From Clostridium uliginosum (GTDB taxonomy: Bacteria > Bacillota > Clostridia > Clostridiales > Clostridiaceae): a stretch of DNA of 64,000 bases. The DNA lies in contig NZ_FOMG01000013.1 of assembly GCF_900112485.1 (NCBI RefSeq), positions 31,317 through 95,316 on the forward strand, read 5' to 3'. The notes beneath the pieces are model-generated. The model was not told the origin of the DNA. It saw only the letters and a program-made list of their open reading frames with translations, and searched no databases. Both the position numbers and the translations under genes were made by a program. The stretch's first letter is position 1, and each line of letters starts with the position of its first letter. Of the stretch, positions 8,558 to 17,528 are shown one piece after another.

Positions 8558-9328
8558 CTATTCACTTACTTCATCTGAAATTATAAGTTCAATATTATAA
8601 TTATTAAAATAATCAATATATTTACTTGATGGATAAGAATTTGTAATAACGTAATTTAAGTCTTTTAAATTACCAAAAGTCATTAAGGCAACAACGCCAA
8701 ATTTTGAATCATCTGCTAGTAAAAAGCATTTAGTACTTCTAGAAATAGCTACTTTTTTAATTTTAAATTCATCAGGAGATGAATGAGTAAGACCATTTTC
8801 TAATGAAAGTCCAGTACAGGCCATAAAGCATTTATTTAAATTATAAGATGATAATATTTCAGCAGCACTTAGTCCTGTAAATGAAGAGGTTTTTCTACTA
8901 AATCTTCCTGATAAACATACTATATCGATATTATCATAAGGTATAGCTTTTAAAATAGCATTAATACTATTTGTGAATAAAGTGATATTTTTTTTATCTT
9001 TTAAATAATCAATTATATTTAAAGTAGTAGTTCCTGAATCTACAAATATAGAATCCCCATCTTCTATAAATTGAGCTGCTTTTTCTGCAATAGACAATTT
9101 GGCATTATTGTTTTGAATATTTCTTTCTTCAAATGAAAGTAATTCACTTTTAGAATTTATGGTAACACCACCATATACTTTTTTAATTACGCCTTTATTA
9201 ATTAACACATTTACATCTCTACGAATTGTATTTTTTGACATCTTGAATTCTTCACATAATTTATCAAGTGATATGGTCTTGTATTTATATATATAGTCTT
9301 CTAATAAATCAATTCTCTTTGAACGCAT
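8558..9328 (-). CDS. DeoR-family transcriptional repressor, IolR-like
   Basis: 256 residues. The start is taken at 9328 because AGGAGG lies just upstream on the minus strand; an in-frame start 9 codons earlier lacks one. An N-terminal DeoR helix-turn-helix (about 5-58, SLDKLCEEFKMSKNTIRRDV) is followed by the DeoR sensor domain (about 75-235, with FVDSGTTTLNI and DDSKFG motifs) that binds phosphorylated sugars. It is transcribed divergently from the inositol operon, the same arrangement as iolR and iol in Bacillus, so the likely effector is 2-deoxy-5-keto-gluconate 6-phosphate. Operators probably lie in 9329-9579. Confidence 0.88.
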   Translation of the reverse strand: MRSKRIDLLEDYIYKYKTISLDKLCEEFKMSKNTIRRDVNVLINKGVIKKVYGGVTINSKSELLSFEERNIQNNNAKLSIAEKAAQFIEDGDSIFVDSGTTTLNIIDYLKDKKNITLFTNSINAILKAIPYDNIDIVCLSGRFSRKTSSFTGLSAAEILSSYNLNKCFMACTGLSLENGLTHSSPDEFKIKKVAISRSTKCFLLADDSKFGVVALMTFGNLKDLNYVITNSYPSSKYIDYFNNYNIELIISDEVSE

Positions 9329-9427
9329 TAAAATTTCCTCCTTTCTGAAATTCAATTATTATAAGTTAAGTATTTATTAATTAAATATTATAACTAAAGA
9401 AAATAAAAGTCAAAGACATTATCATAA

Positions 9428-9568
9428 TTATACCAACAAATACTCAAAAATGATATTATAACCAAAAAATATTACAATAAATTCATATAGACTATTGACA
9501 TCTCATAATAAGATACCTATAATAAAACCATAAGATAACAAAAACTTAATCAAAAGTTAACCAAAAAA
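9428..9568. promoter_or_regulatory. Repeated ACCAA(A) motifs, candidate IolR operators
   Basis: Three similar words occur in the divergent control region: TTATACCAACAAA (9428-9440), TTATAACCAAAAAA (9456-9469) and AGTTAACCAAAAAA (9555-9568). Two lie upstream of the -35 box and one next to the ribosome site. They are candidates for DeoR/IolR binding, from repetition only. Confidence 0.35.
9495..9523 (+). promoter_or_regulatory. Consensus sigma-A promoter of the inositol operon
   Basis: TTGACA at 9495-9500 and TATAAT at 9518-9523 with an exact 17-bp spacer, both perfect consensus. Transcription would start near 9530, giving a leader of about 50 nt to ATG 9580. It is the best promoter match in the window and, being strong, implies control by repression. 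Confidence 0.85.
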
Positions 9569-9579
9569 GGAGGAGAACA

Positions 9580-10734
9580 ATGTCAAATGAGTTTATAGTG
9601 CCAAGTAAGATTTTAAGTGGAAAAAATTCATTAGAGAAAAGTATAGAGTATTTAAAAAAAATTGGTAGTAAGGCTTTAATTGTTACAGACGATGTAATGG
9701 TTCAATTGGGAAATATAGATAATGTAGTTAATATTTTAAATAAAGAAAAAATTAAGTATAGCATTTATCATGAAATCAATGGTGAGCCTACAGATGTAAT
9801 GATAAAAGATGGGGTAGAATTATATAAAGGTAATCAATGCGATTTTCTTATAGCTGTGGGAGGAGGAAGTCCTATAGATTCAGCTAAGGCAATTGCAATG
9901 ATGGTAAGTAATGAAGGCAAGATAGCAGATTATATGGGTAAGCAAATAAATAATAAAATATCACCAATAGTTGCAATACCAACAACTGCAGGTACAGGAT
10001 CAGAAGCTACTCAATTCACTATTATTTCGGATACTGAAACTGATGTGAAAATGCTTATAAAAGGAAGTTCATTAATGCCAACACTGGCAATTGTAGATCC
10101 AAGATTTACAATGACAGTGCCAGCAAAAATAACAGCAGCAACAGGATTAGATGCATTAACACATGCAATAGAAGCATATACGTCTAAAAAATCTCAACCA
10201 CTTTCTGATACATTTGCGTTATCAGCAATAAAGAGAATATTCAAATCTTTGCCTATAGCTTTTAATGAGCCAAGCAATGAAGATGCAAGGAATCAAATGG
10301 CTATCGCAGCTCTAGAAGGAGGAATAGCTTTTAATAATTCATCAGTTACAATAGTTCATGGCATGAGTAGGCCTATAGGAGCACTATTCCATGTAGCACA
10401 TGGATTATCAAATGCAATGTTATTAAAAGAATGTTTTACATTTGTATTAGATGGAACTTATAGTAGATTTGCAAATCTTGCAAGAAAAATAAACATAGTG
10501 AGTGATGCTGTATCAGATGAAATAGCTGCTAAAAAATTTGTTGAAGAAGTAAGTCATCTATGTAAACAATTACAAATACCTAGCTTAGAGGAATATGGGG
10601 TAGATAAAGATAAATTCTTTAATAATCTAGATAAAATGGCTAGTGATGCACTTGAAAGTGGAAGTCCAAATAATACAATTAAGAATATTACACATGATGA
10701 TATTGTTGAAATATATAAATCACTTTGGAGGTAA
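9580..10734 (+). CDS. Iron-containing alcohol dehydrogenase, first gene of the inositol operon; candidate malonate-semialdehyde reductase
   Basis: 384 residues, group III Fe-ADH. The NAD-binding loop is GGGSPIDSAKA (94-104), and metal ligands are D191 and H195 (GLDALTH), H260 and H274 (HGMSRPIGALFHVAHG). A strong AGGAGG precedes the start. It lies 6 bp before the aldolase gene, so it is clearly in the iol operon. The aldolase step yields malonate semialdehyde (3-oxopropionate), and no iolA dehydrogenase is present. The simplest role is NAD(P)H-dependent reduction of that aldehyde to 3-hydroxypropionate, which also regenerates cofactor. Alternatively it reduces the 3-hydroxypropionaldehyde made by the diol dehydratase upstream. 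The family is certain; the substrate is inferred. Confidence 0.9.
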   Translation: MSNEFIVPSKILSGKNSLEKSIEYLKKIGSKALIVTDDVMVQLGNIDNVVNILNKEKIKYSIYHEINGEPTDVMIKDGVELYKGNQCDFLIAVGGGSPIDSAKAIAMMVSNEGKIADYMGKQINNKISPIVAIPTTAGTGSEATQFTIISDTETDVKMLIKGSSLMPTLAIVDPRFTMTVPAKITAATGLDALTHAIEAYTSKKSQPLSDTFALSAIKRIFKSLPIAFNEPSNEDARNQMAIAALEGGIAFNNSSVTIVHGMSRPIGALFHVAHGLSNAMLLKECFTFVLDGTYSRFANLARKINIVSDAVSDEIAAKKFVEEVSHLCKQLQIPSLEEYGVDKDKFFNNLDKMASDALESGSPNNTIKNITHDDIVEIYKSLWR

Positions 10735-10740
10735 TAAGAC

Positions 10741-11586
10741 ATGCCATTAATTAATATGAAATCTCTTTTAAAAGAGGCACGTAAAGGGAATTATGCAGTT
10801 GGAAGTTTCAGTGTAGCCAATATGGAAATGGTAATTGGAGCTATAAAAGCAGCAGAAGAATTAAAATCTCCAATTATATTACAAGTAGCTGAAGTTAGAT
10901 TAAATCATTCTCCATTACATCTTATTGGACCTATGATGATAAAAGCTGCTGAAAAAGCTAATGTTCCAGTAGCAGTACACTTTGACCATGGACAAACCAT
11001 AGAAAATATAGAAAAAGCTCTAGACTTAGGATTCACATCAGTGATGATAGATGGGTCACACTTAAATATTAATGAAAATATCAAAATAACTAATAAAGTA
11101 AAAGAGCTTACTAAATCATATGGTGCTTCAATTGAAGCGGAAATTGGTCAAGTTGGAGGAAGTGAAGATGGAAGCAAGGATATAGATATAAAAGTTACTA
11201 GATTAGAAAATGCTAAAAAATTCTTTGAAGCTACAAATGTAGATGCACTTGCAGTAGCAATTGGTAATGCACATGGGGTATATAAAGGAGAACCTAAGTT
11301 ACGTTTTGATGTTTTATCAAAGTTAAATGATAATTTAGAAGTTCCATTAGTATTACATGGCGGTTCTGGAATTAATGAAAACGATTTTAAAAAATGTGCT
11401 ACAACAGGAATTAGAAAAATAAATATTGCAACTGCAACATTTAATAAAGTAAAGGAAGGTGTACAAGAATTAAATAATTCATTAAAAGAATATGACTATT
11501 TTATGTTACATGAAGCAGAAATACAAGCTGCATATGAAAATGTAAAAAAACATATAGAAATTTTTGGAAGCAAAAACAAAGCATAA
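10741..11586 (+). CDS. iolJ: Class II aldolase, 2-deoxy-5-keto-gluconate 6-phosphate aldolase
   Basis: 281 residues, class II fructose-bisphosphate aldolase fold. Zn-ligand and substrate motifs are visible: HFDHGQ (near 80), the E-rich loop EAEIGQVGG (near 135), AIGNAHGVY (near 178) and VLHGGSGI (near 207). In this operon the substrate is expected to be 2-deoxy-5-keto-D-gluconate 6-phosphate, split to dihydroxyacetone phosphate and malonate semialdehyde. GGAGG within the end of the preceding gene serves as its ribosome site, so coupling is likely. A general fructose-bisphosphate aldolase or GatY-like activity cannot be excluded from sequence alone. Confidence 0.9.
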   Translation: MPLINMKSLLKEARKGNYAVGSFSVANMEMVIGAIKAAEELKSPIILQVAEVRLNHSPLHLIGPMMIKAAEKANVPVAVHFDHGQTIENIEKALDLGFTSVMIDGSHLNINENIKITNKVKELTKSYGASIEAEIGQVGGSEDGSKDIDIKVTRLENAKKFFEATNVDALAVAIGNAHGVYKGEPKLRFDVLSKLNDNLEVPLVLHGGSGINENDFKKCATTGIRKINIATATFNKVKEGVQELNNSLKEYDYFMLHEAEIQAAYENVKKHIEIFGSKNKA

Positions 11587-11603
11587 GGAGGTTAAAAGTA
11601 ACC

Positions 11604-12620
11604 ATGAAGTATATTGAATTTGATAAAACAAGAAAATTGGATATAGTTCCAATAGGAAGAGTTGCAATTGATTTTAATCCAGTTGATATCAATAAGCCAC
11701 TTTCAGAAAGTAGTACTTTTAAAAAATATTTAGGAGGGTCACCCGCTAATATAGCAGTTGGACTTTCAAGATTAGGAAAAAAGGTTGGATTCATTGGTAA
11801 AGTATCAAAAGACCAATTTGGAGAATTTGTAGTTAATTACTTTAAAAATGAAGGTATAGATACTTCACAAATAAAATATGCACAAAATGGAGAATCATTA
11901 GGATTAACATTTACTGAAATAGCAAGTCCAACAGATAGCAGTATCTTAATGTATAGAAATGAAATTGCAGATTTAGCATTAGATGTTGATGAAATAGATG
12001 AACAATATATTAAAAACGCTAAGGCTATAGTAATATCAGGAACAGCATTAGCTCAAAGTCCATCAAGAGAAGCGTCTTTAAAAGCACTAGAGTTAGCAAA
12101 AAAGAACAATACAGTTGTAATTTTTGATGTAGATTATAGAAAATACAATTGGAAGAATAAAGATGAAATAGCTATCTATTATTCAATAGTTGGAAAACAA
12201 AGCGATATTCTTATGGGATCAAGAGAAGAATTTGATTTAATGGAACATTTAATTGCAAAGGATAGTAGTGATGAAGAAACAGCTAAGAGATGGTTAAGTT
12301 TTGGAAATAAGTTAGTTGTGATTAAACATGGAAAAGAAGGATCTACAGCTTATACTAATGATGGAAAATCATTTAAAATAAAGCCATTTCTAGTTAAATT
12401 GCTTAAATCATTCGGCGGTGGGGATGCTTATGCATCAGCATTTATATATGGAATGCTAGAAAATTGGGATATTATGGATGCACTAGAATTTGGAAGTGCA
12501 TCAGCAGCAATGTTAGTAGCTAGTCATAGTTGCTCAAATGATATGCCAACTGTAGAAGCGGTTAATGAATTTATAAAGGAAGAAAAAGAGCAATATGGAG
12601 ATATGATTGCTAGGTCATAA
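11604..12620 (+). CDS. iolC: 5-dehydro-2-deoxygluconokinase (PfkB family)
   Basis: 338 residues. The PfkB N-terminal signature GGSPANIAVGLSRLGKKVGF (about 46-65) and C-terminal catalytic region KSFGGGDAYASAFIYGM (about 268-284) are present. The usual GAGD is GGGD here, with the catalytic Asp kept. The enzyme phosphorylates 2-deoxy-5-keto-gluconate with ATP, giving the aldolase substrate of the preceding gene. The ribosome site AGGAGG lies 17 bp after the iolJ stop. Operon context makes the assignment firm. Confidence 0.94.
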   Translation: MKYIEFDKTRKLDIVPIGRVAIDFNPVDINKPLSESSTFKKYLGGSPANIAVGLSRLGKKVGFIGKVSKDQFGEFVVNYFKNEGIDTSQIKYAQNGESLGLTFTEIASPTDSSILMYRNEIADLALDVDEIDEQYIKNAKAIVISGTALAQSPSREASLKALELAKKNNTVVIFDVDYRKYNWKNKDEIAIYYSIVGKQSDILMGSREEFDLMEHLIAKDSSDEETAKRWLSFGNKLVVIKHGKEGSTAYTNDGKSFKIKPFLVKLLKSFGGGDAYASAFIYGMLENWDIMDALEFGSASAAMLVASHSCSNDMPTVEAVNEFIKEEKEQYGDMIARS

Positions 12621-12634
12621 GGGAGGAAAAAATA

Positions 12635-13405
12635 ATGGTAGATGATATTAAATTTTCAAATGAGGGACTAAAAGTAATTTCTAGTATTGATGGAATCAAT
12701 AAGGGAATGTTAATGGATATTTCTATAAGAAAATTAGAAAAAGATAAGGAAATAGAGTTACATGAAGAGTTTAAAGAAATAGCAGTTTTATTAATCGAAG
12801 GAAAGATTAAAATTAATTGGGAAAATGAAAGTAAAATTATAGAAAGAAAAAATGTTTTTGAAGAAAATCCATATTGTTTACATGTATGTAAAGATAAGGC
12901 GATAAAAATTACTGCCTTAAGAAGTAGTGAATTACTTATACAAGCAACTGATAATGAAAAGAAATTTACATCAAAATTATATACTCCAGAAGATGTGATA
13001 ACAGAAGTATCGTCAGTAGATATATGGGATTCAACAGCAGCTCGTCAAATAAAAACTATATTTGATTATAGCAATGCTCCATATTCTAATATGGTAATGG
13101 GTGAAATAATATCATACCCAGGAAGATGGTCAAGCTATGTACCACATCATCATCCGCAACCAGAAGTATATTACTATAAATTTGATAAACCACAAGGTTT
13201 TGGAGCATGCTTCATCGGAGATAATGCATACAAGGTAATAGATGGCAGCTGTGCAGCTATACCGGGAGGCTTAGTACATCCACAATCAACAGCACCAGGA
13301 TACAGAATGTATTATTGTTGGATGATAAGACATTTAGAAGGAAATCCTTGGAATGCAACAAGAACTTATGAGGAAGCACATGAATGGTTATTAAAAGAAA
13401 AATAA
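12635..13405 (+). CDS. iolB: 5-deoxy-glucuronate isomerase
   Basis: 256 residues, double-stranded beta-helix (cupin) protein of the KduI/IolB family. The metal-binding segment PHHHPQPEVYYYKF lies near residues 170-183, with a later His in GGLVHPQST. It isomerises 5-deoxy-glucuronate to 2-deoxy-5-keto-gluconate, between the IolD and IolC steps. GGGAGG lies 14 bp after iolC. Confidence 0.94.
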   Translation: MVDDIKFSNEGLKVISSIDGINKGMLMDISIRKLEKDKEIELHEEFKEIAVLLIEGKIKINWENESKIIERKNVFEENPYCLHVCKDKAIKITALRSSELLIQATDNEKKFTSKLYTPEDVITEVSSVDIWDSTAARQIKTIFDYSNAPYSNMVMGEIISYPGRWSSYVPHHHPQPEVYYYKFDKPQGFGACFIGDNAYKVIDGSCAAIPGGLVHPQSTAPGYRMYYCWMIRHLEGNPWNATRTYEEAHEWLLKEK

Positions 13406-13424
13406 GGTGAGGTGAATAAGAACG

Positions 13425-15347
13425 ATGATAATGACTACAGCTCAAGCATTAGTAAAATTTTTAAATAATCAATATGTTTCATTTGATGGAAAAGAAGAAA
13501 GATTCATTGATGGCATATTTACTATCTTTGGTCATGGGATAGTTGTAGGTCTTGGACAAGCTCTTGACGAAAATCCGGGAAATTTAAAAGTTTATCAAGG
13601 AAGAAATGAACAAGGTATGGCACATGTTGCAACAGCTTTTGCTAAACAAAATAATAGAAGAAAAATTATAGCTTGTTCAACATCAATAGGTCCTGGAGCT
13701 GCTAATATGGTTACAGCGGCAGCAACAGCTACAGTAAATAATATTCCATTACTTATGTTTCCGGGAGATTCATTTGCAAGTAGACAACCAGATCCAGTCT
13801 TGCAACAAATTGAACAATCTTACAATATGGGAATAACAACTAATGATGTATTTAAGTCAATCTGTAAATATTGGGATAGAATTAATAGACCAGATCAATT
13901 AATGTCTGCAATGGTTAATGCAATGAGAGTATTAACAGATCCAGTAGATACAGGTGCAGTATGTATAGCTTTACCACAAGATGTTCAAGGAGAATGTTTT
14001 GAATTCCCAGAATATTTCTTTAAAAAGCGTGTGCATAAAATTACAAGGCAATTTGCAGCAGAAGAAGAATTTGAAGAATGTGTAAATTTAATTAAAAATA
14101 AAAAGAAACCTATAATTATTTGTGGCGGTGGAGTGAGATATTCTGAAGCTGGAGAAGTATTAGCAGATTTTGCAGAAAAATTTAATATTCCAATTGGGGA
14201 AACGCAAGCCGGAAAAAGTTCACTAAAAGCAAGTCATCCAATGAATTTAGGTGGAATAGGGGTAACTGGTAATTTAGCATCAAATACAATAGCTAAAGAT
14301 GCTGATTTAGTAATTGGAATAGGAACAAGATTTTCAGATTTTACTACTTCATCAAAAGCTTTATTTAAAAATCCAAATGTTGAATTTGTTACGATAAATT
14401 TATCTAGGTTTCATGCAAGCAAATTAGATGCTTACAAAATAGTTGGAGATGCAAAAGTTTGCATAAATCATTTAAATGAGCTTCTTACAAGAGAAAATTA
14501 TATTTCATCATATAAAGAAGAAATAAAAGATGCAAAACAAGCATGGAAAGAAGAAATGAATAGGTTAGTTAATATAAAATATGGAGATAATTTTACTCCA
14601 ATTATAAAATATAGAAATGAAAAAAGTGTTGAGGAATTTAAGGAATTAACAAATGGAGTTATAACTCAAACCTCTGCTTTAGGATTAATAAGAGAAGTAA
14701 TTGATGATGATGCAATAATTGTAGGTGCTGCTGGAAGTTTACCGGGAGATCTACAAAGAATGTGGGAGACAGATTCAATAAATTCATATCACATGGAATA
14801 TGGATATTCATGTATGGGATATGAAATAGCTGCAAGTTTAGGAGCTAAATTAGCAGAACCTACAAAAGAGGTATATTCAATAGTAGGTGATGGAAGTTAT
14901 TTGATGTTACATTCAGAACTTATAACATCAATTCAAGAACATAAAAAGATAAATGTATTATTATTTGATAATTGTGGATTTGGATGTATTAATAATTTAC
15001 AAATGTCTAGTGGTATAGGTAATTTAGCTACAGAATTTAGATATAGAAATGATGAAACAAAAAAAATGGATGGTGATTTAATACCAATTGATTTCGCAAA
15101 AGCAGCTTCTGGATATGGTTTAAAGACATATACAGCTAAAAACTTAGAAGAATTAAAGGAAGCATTAATTGATGCAAAGAAGCAAATAGTTTCTACTTTA
15201 ATTGATATTAAAGTATTGCCAAAGACAATGACTGATGGATATGATTCTTGGTGGCATGTAGGTCTTGCTGAAGTGTCAAATACAGAATCTGTTAAAGAAG
15301 CTTTTGAAAATAGCCAAAAACAACTTAAAAATGCTAGAAAATATTAA
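13425..15347 (+). CDS. iolD: 3D-(3,5/4)-trihydroxycyclohexane-1,2-dione hydrolase, ThDP-dependent
   Basis: 640 residues, full length for IolD. ThDP-enzyme layout: N-terminal Pyr domain with the activating Glu in GRNEQGMAH (near 61), a central domain (about 205-335), and a C-terminal PP domain with [16 protein letters not shown] and the [10 protein letters not shown] motif binding Mg-ThDP (about 487-520). It opens the inositol-derived ring to 5-deoxy-glucuronate. AGGTGAGGTGA gives the ribosome site; ATG 13431 is an alternative start two codons on. Confidence 0.95.
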   Translation: MIMTTAQALVKFLNNQYVSFDGKEERFIDGIFTIFGHGIVVGLGQALDENPGNLKVYQGRNEQGMAHVATAFAKQNNRRKIIACSTSIGPGAANMVTAAATATVNNIPLLMFPGDSFASRQPDPVLQQIEQSYNMGITTNDVFKSICKYWDRINRPDQLMSAMVNAMRVLTDPVDTGAVCIALPQDVQGECFEFPEYFFKKRVHKITRQFAAEEEFEECVNLIKNKKKPIIICGGGVRYSEAGEVLADFAEKFNIPIGETQAGKSSLKASHPMNLGGIGVTGNLASNTIAKDADLVIGIGTRFSDFTTSSKALFKNPNVEFVTINLSRFHASKLDAYKIVGDAKVCINHLNELLTRENYISSYKEEIKDAKQAWKEEMNRLVNIKYGDNFTPIIKYRNEKSVEEFKELTNGVITQTSALGLIREVIDDDAIIVGAAGSLPGDLQRMWETDSINSYHMEYGYSCMGYEIAASLGAKLAEPTKEVYSIVGDGSYLMLHSELITSIQEHKKINVLLFDNCGFGCINNLQMSSGIGNLATEFRYRNDETKKMDGDLIPIDFAKAASGYGLKTYTAKNLEELKEALIDAKKQIVSTLIDIKVLPKTMTDGYDSWWHVGLAEVSNTESVKEAFENSQKQLKNARKY

Positions 15348-15421
15348 TGTTTATATATAAATATTTTAAATTAATCTGTTTAGCGTATGCTACATAAGAT
15401 ATATGAAGGGTGGAAATTAAA

Positions 15422-16423
15422 ATGATTAATGTAGGAGTAATAGGTGCAGGAAGAATAGGTAGAATTCATTCAAAATCAATTCAAGGTTCAATAGAAGGGG
15501 TACAAATAAAAACAGTTGCTGATGTTTTTAAAGATTCTGCAAAAAAAGCATCAGAAGAATATAATATCCCAAACTATACAGATGATTATAAGGAAATTCT
15601 TAATGATCCAGAAATTGATGCTGTAATTATATGTTCATCAACTGATACACATTCACAAATATCAATTGAAGCAGCTGAAAAAGGAAAACACATATTCTGT
15701 GAAAAGCCAATAGACTATGATGTTGAAAAGATCAAGAAAACGTTGTCAGCAGTTAAAAAAGCAGGAGTAAAATATCAAGTTGGATTCAACAGACGTTTTG
15801 ACCATAACTTTAATAAACTTAGAGAATTAATCCAAGATGGACAAATTGGAGATCCACATATAATAAAGATAACTTCAAGAGATCCACAAGCTCCACCAAT
15901 TGAATATGTAAAAGTTTCAGGTGGAATGTTTTTAGATATGACAATTCATGATTTTGATATGGCTACGTTTTTAAGTGGAAGCAAAATTACAGAAGTATAT
16001 ACTCAAGGCGCATGTATGATTAATCCAGAAATCGGAAAAGCAGGAGATGTAGATACTGCAATAATATCTTTAAAATTTGAAAATGGCTCTATAGGTGTTA
16101 TAGACAATAGTAGAGAAGCTTCTTATGGATATGATCAACGAATTGAAGTATTTGGATCAAAAGGATATGTTAAGGCTGATAATGATACTAATACTACTGT
16201 AACTATAGCATCAGAAGACGGAATTATTGCTGAAAAACCTAAATACTTTTTCTTAGAAAGATATATGGACTCTTATATTAATGAAATGACACAATTCTTT
16301 AATTGTATTAAAGAAGATAAAGAAGTTCCAGCTAGTGGAGTTGATGGATTAAGAGCTGTACTTGTGGGATTAGCAGCAACAAAATCTTTAAAAGAAGGTA
16401 GACCAGTAAAAATAGAAGAATAG
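15422..16423 (+). CDS. iolG: myo-inositol 2-dehydrogenase
   Basis: 333 residues from ATG 15422; GAAGGGTGG is placed correctly for it, while a GTG at 15410 overlaps that site. Gfo/Idh/MocA fold: Rossmann motif GVIGAGRIGRIH (5-16), CEKPID with Lys95, and the catalytic D173 and H177 (FLDMTIHDFD), matching K97/D172/H176 as I recall for B. subtilis IolG. It oxidises myo-inositol to 2-keto-myo-inositol (scyllo-inosose) with NAD+, the entry step of the pathway. Confidence 0.93.
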   Translation: MINVGVIGAGRIGRIHSKSIQGSIEGVQIKTVADVFKDSAKKASEEYNIPNYTDDYKEILNDPEIDAVIICSSTDTHSQISIEAAEKGKHIFCEKPIDYDVEKIKKTLSAVKKAGVKYQVGFNRRFDHNFNKLRELIQDGQIGDPHIIKITSRDPQAPPIEYVKVSGGMFLDMTIHDFDMATFLSGSKITEVYTQGACMINPEIGKAGDVDTAIISLKFENGSIGVIDNSREASYGYDQRIEVFGSKGYVKADNDTNTTVTIASEDGIIAEKPKYFFLERYMDSYINEMTQFFNCIKEDKEVPASGVDGLRAVLVGLAATKSLKEGRPVKIEE

Positions 16424-16465
16424 AGTTTTAAAAAATAAAAAATTGTATAAATGGGGGAACTTTAG

Positions 16466-17359
16466 ATGTTGAATTTAAATATAAAATTAGGAATTGCACC
16501 AATAGCATGGACAAATGATGATATGCCGGATTTAGGAAAAGAAAATACATTTGAACAATGTGTAAGTGAAATGGCTTTAGCTGGATTCACAGGATCAGAA
16601 GTAGGTAATAAATATCCTAGAGATGTAGAGGTATTAAAAAAGGCCATAGGATTAAGAAATATTGAAATTGCTAGTGCTTGGTTTAGTTCGTTTTTAACAA
16701 CAAAACCTTATGAAGAAACTGAAAAAGCATTTATAGAGCACAGAGATTTTTTACATGCAATGGGAGCAAAGGCTATTGTTGTATCAGAACAAGGTCATAG
16801 TATACAAGGACAAATAGATACACCTATATTTGATGGAAAATATAATTTTAATGAAGAAGAATGGAAGACTTTAAGTGAAGGATTAAATAAACTTGGTAAA
16901 TTAGCCTTAGAAAAAGATATGAAGGTTGTTTACCATCATCATATGGGTACGGGGGTTCAAACAGAAGAAGAAATTGACAAGCTTATGAGTTTAACTGATG
17001 ACAAGCTAGTATATCTTCTATTTGATACAGGACATCTAGTTTATTCAGGAGTAGATCCTTTAAGTATATTAAAGAAATACGTTAGAAGAATAAAACATGT
17101 TCACTTAAAAGATATAAGAAAAAAAGTAGTTGAAGAGGTTAAAGCTGAAAAGTTAAGTTTCCTAAAAGGAGTAAGAAGAGGAGCTTTCACAGTGCCAGGA
17201 GATGGGTGCATAGATTTTGAACCTATATTTAAGATGCTTAATGAAAATAATTATGAAGGTTGGATGATTGTTGAAGCAGAACAAGATCCACAAATAGCAA
17301 ATCCATTAGAATACGCAATTAAAGCAAGGAAGTATATAAAGGAAAAAGCAAATATTTAA
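16466..17359 (+). CDS. iolE: 2-keto-myo-inositol (inosose) dehydratase
   Basis: 297 residues, xylose-isomerase-like TIM barrel. Metal and substrate motifs are visible: [11 protein letters not shown] near the N-terminus, [12 protein letters not shown] (about 153), LFDTGH (about 187), HLKD (about 212) and EAEQDP near the end. It dehydrates scyllo-inosose to 3D-trihydroxycyclohexane-1,2-dione, the IolD substrate. GGGGGA at 16453-16458 precedes the start. It closes the block of core iol enzymes. Confidence 0.94.
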   Translation: MLNLNIKLGIAPIAWTNDDMPDLGKENTFEQCVSEMALAGFTGSEVGNKYPRDVEVLKKAIGLRNIEIASAWFSSFLTTKPYEETEKAFIEHRDFLHAMGAKAIVVSEQGHSIQGQIDTPIFDGKYNFNEEEWKTLSEGLNKLGKLALEKDMKVVYHHHMGTGVQTEEEIDKLMSLTDDKLVYLLFDTGHLVYSGVDPLSILKKYVRRIKHVHLKDIRKKVVEEVKAEKLSFLKGVRRGAFTVPGDGCIDFEPIFKMLNENNYEGWMIVEAEQDPQIANPLEYAIKARKYIKEKANI

Positions 17360-17528
17360 TCGATTTCATATATTATTCTATTTTATAAGGATGTGCATTA
17401 TATTTTGTAATTAGATATTAGTGCTCCATTTTATAATAATTGAAGTATTTAAAGATAAAGAAAATATAATGTACATCTCATTTCAATATACCATAATCAA
17501 AATTTATATTGTAATAGGGGGAAAAGGG

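Noticed and set aside
9580..10734. Naming the iron alcohol dehydrogenase dhaT (1,3-propanediol dehydrogenase)
   Set aside because: It is embedded in the inositol operon 6 bp before iolJ, and its N-terminus does not resemble the C. butyricum DhaT I recall, so the name is not supported.
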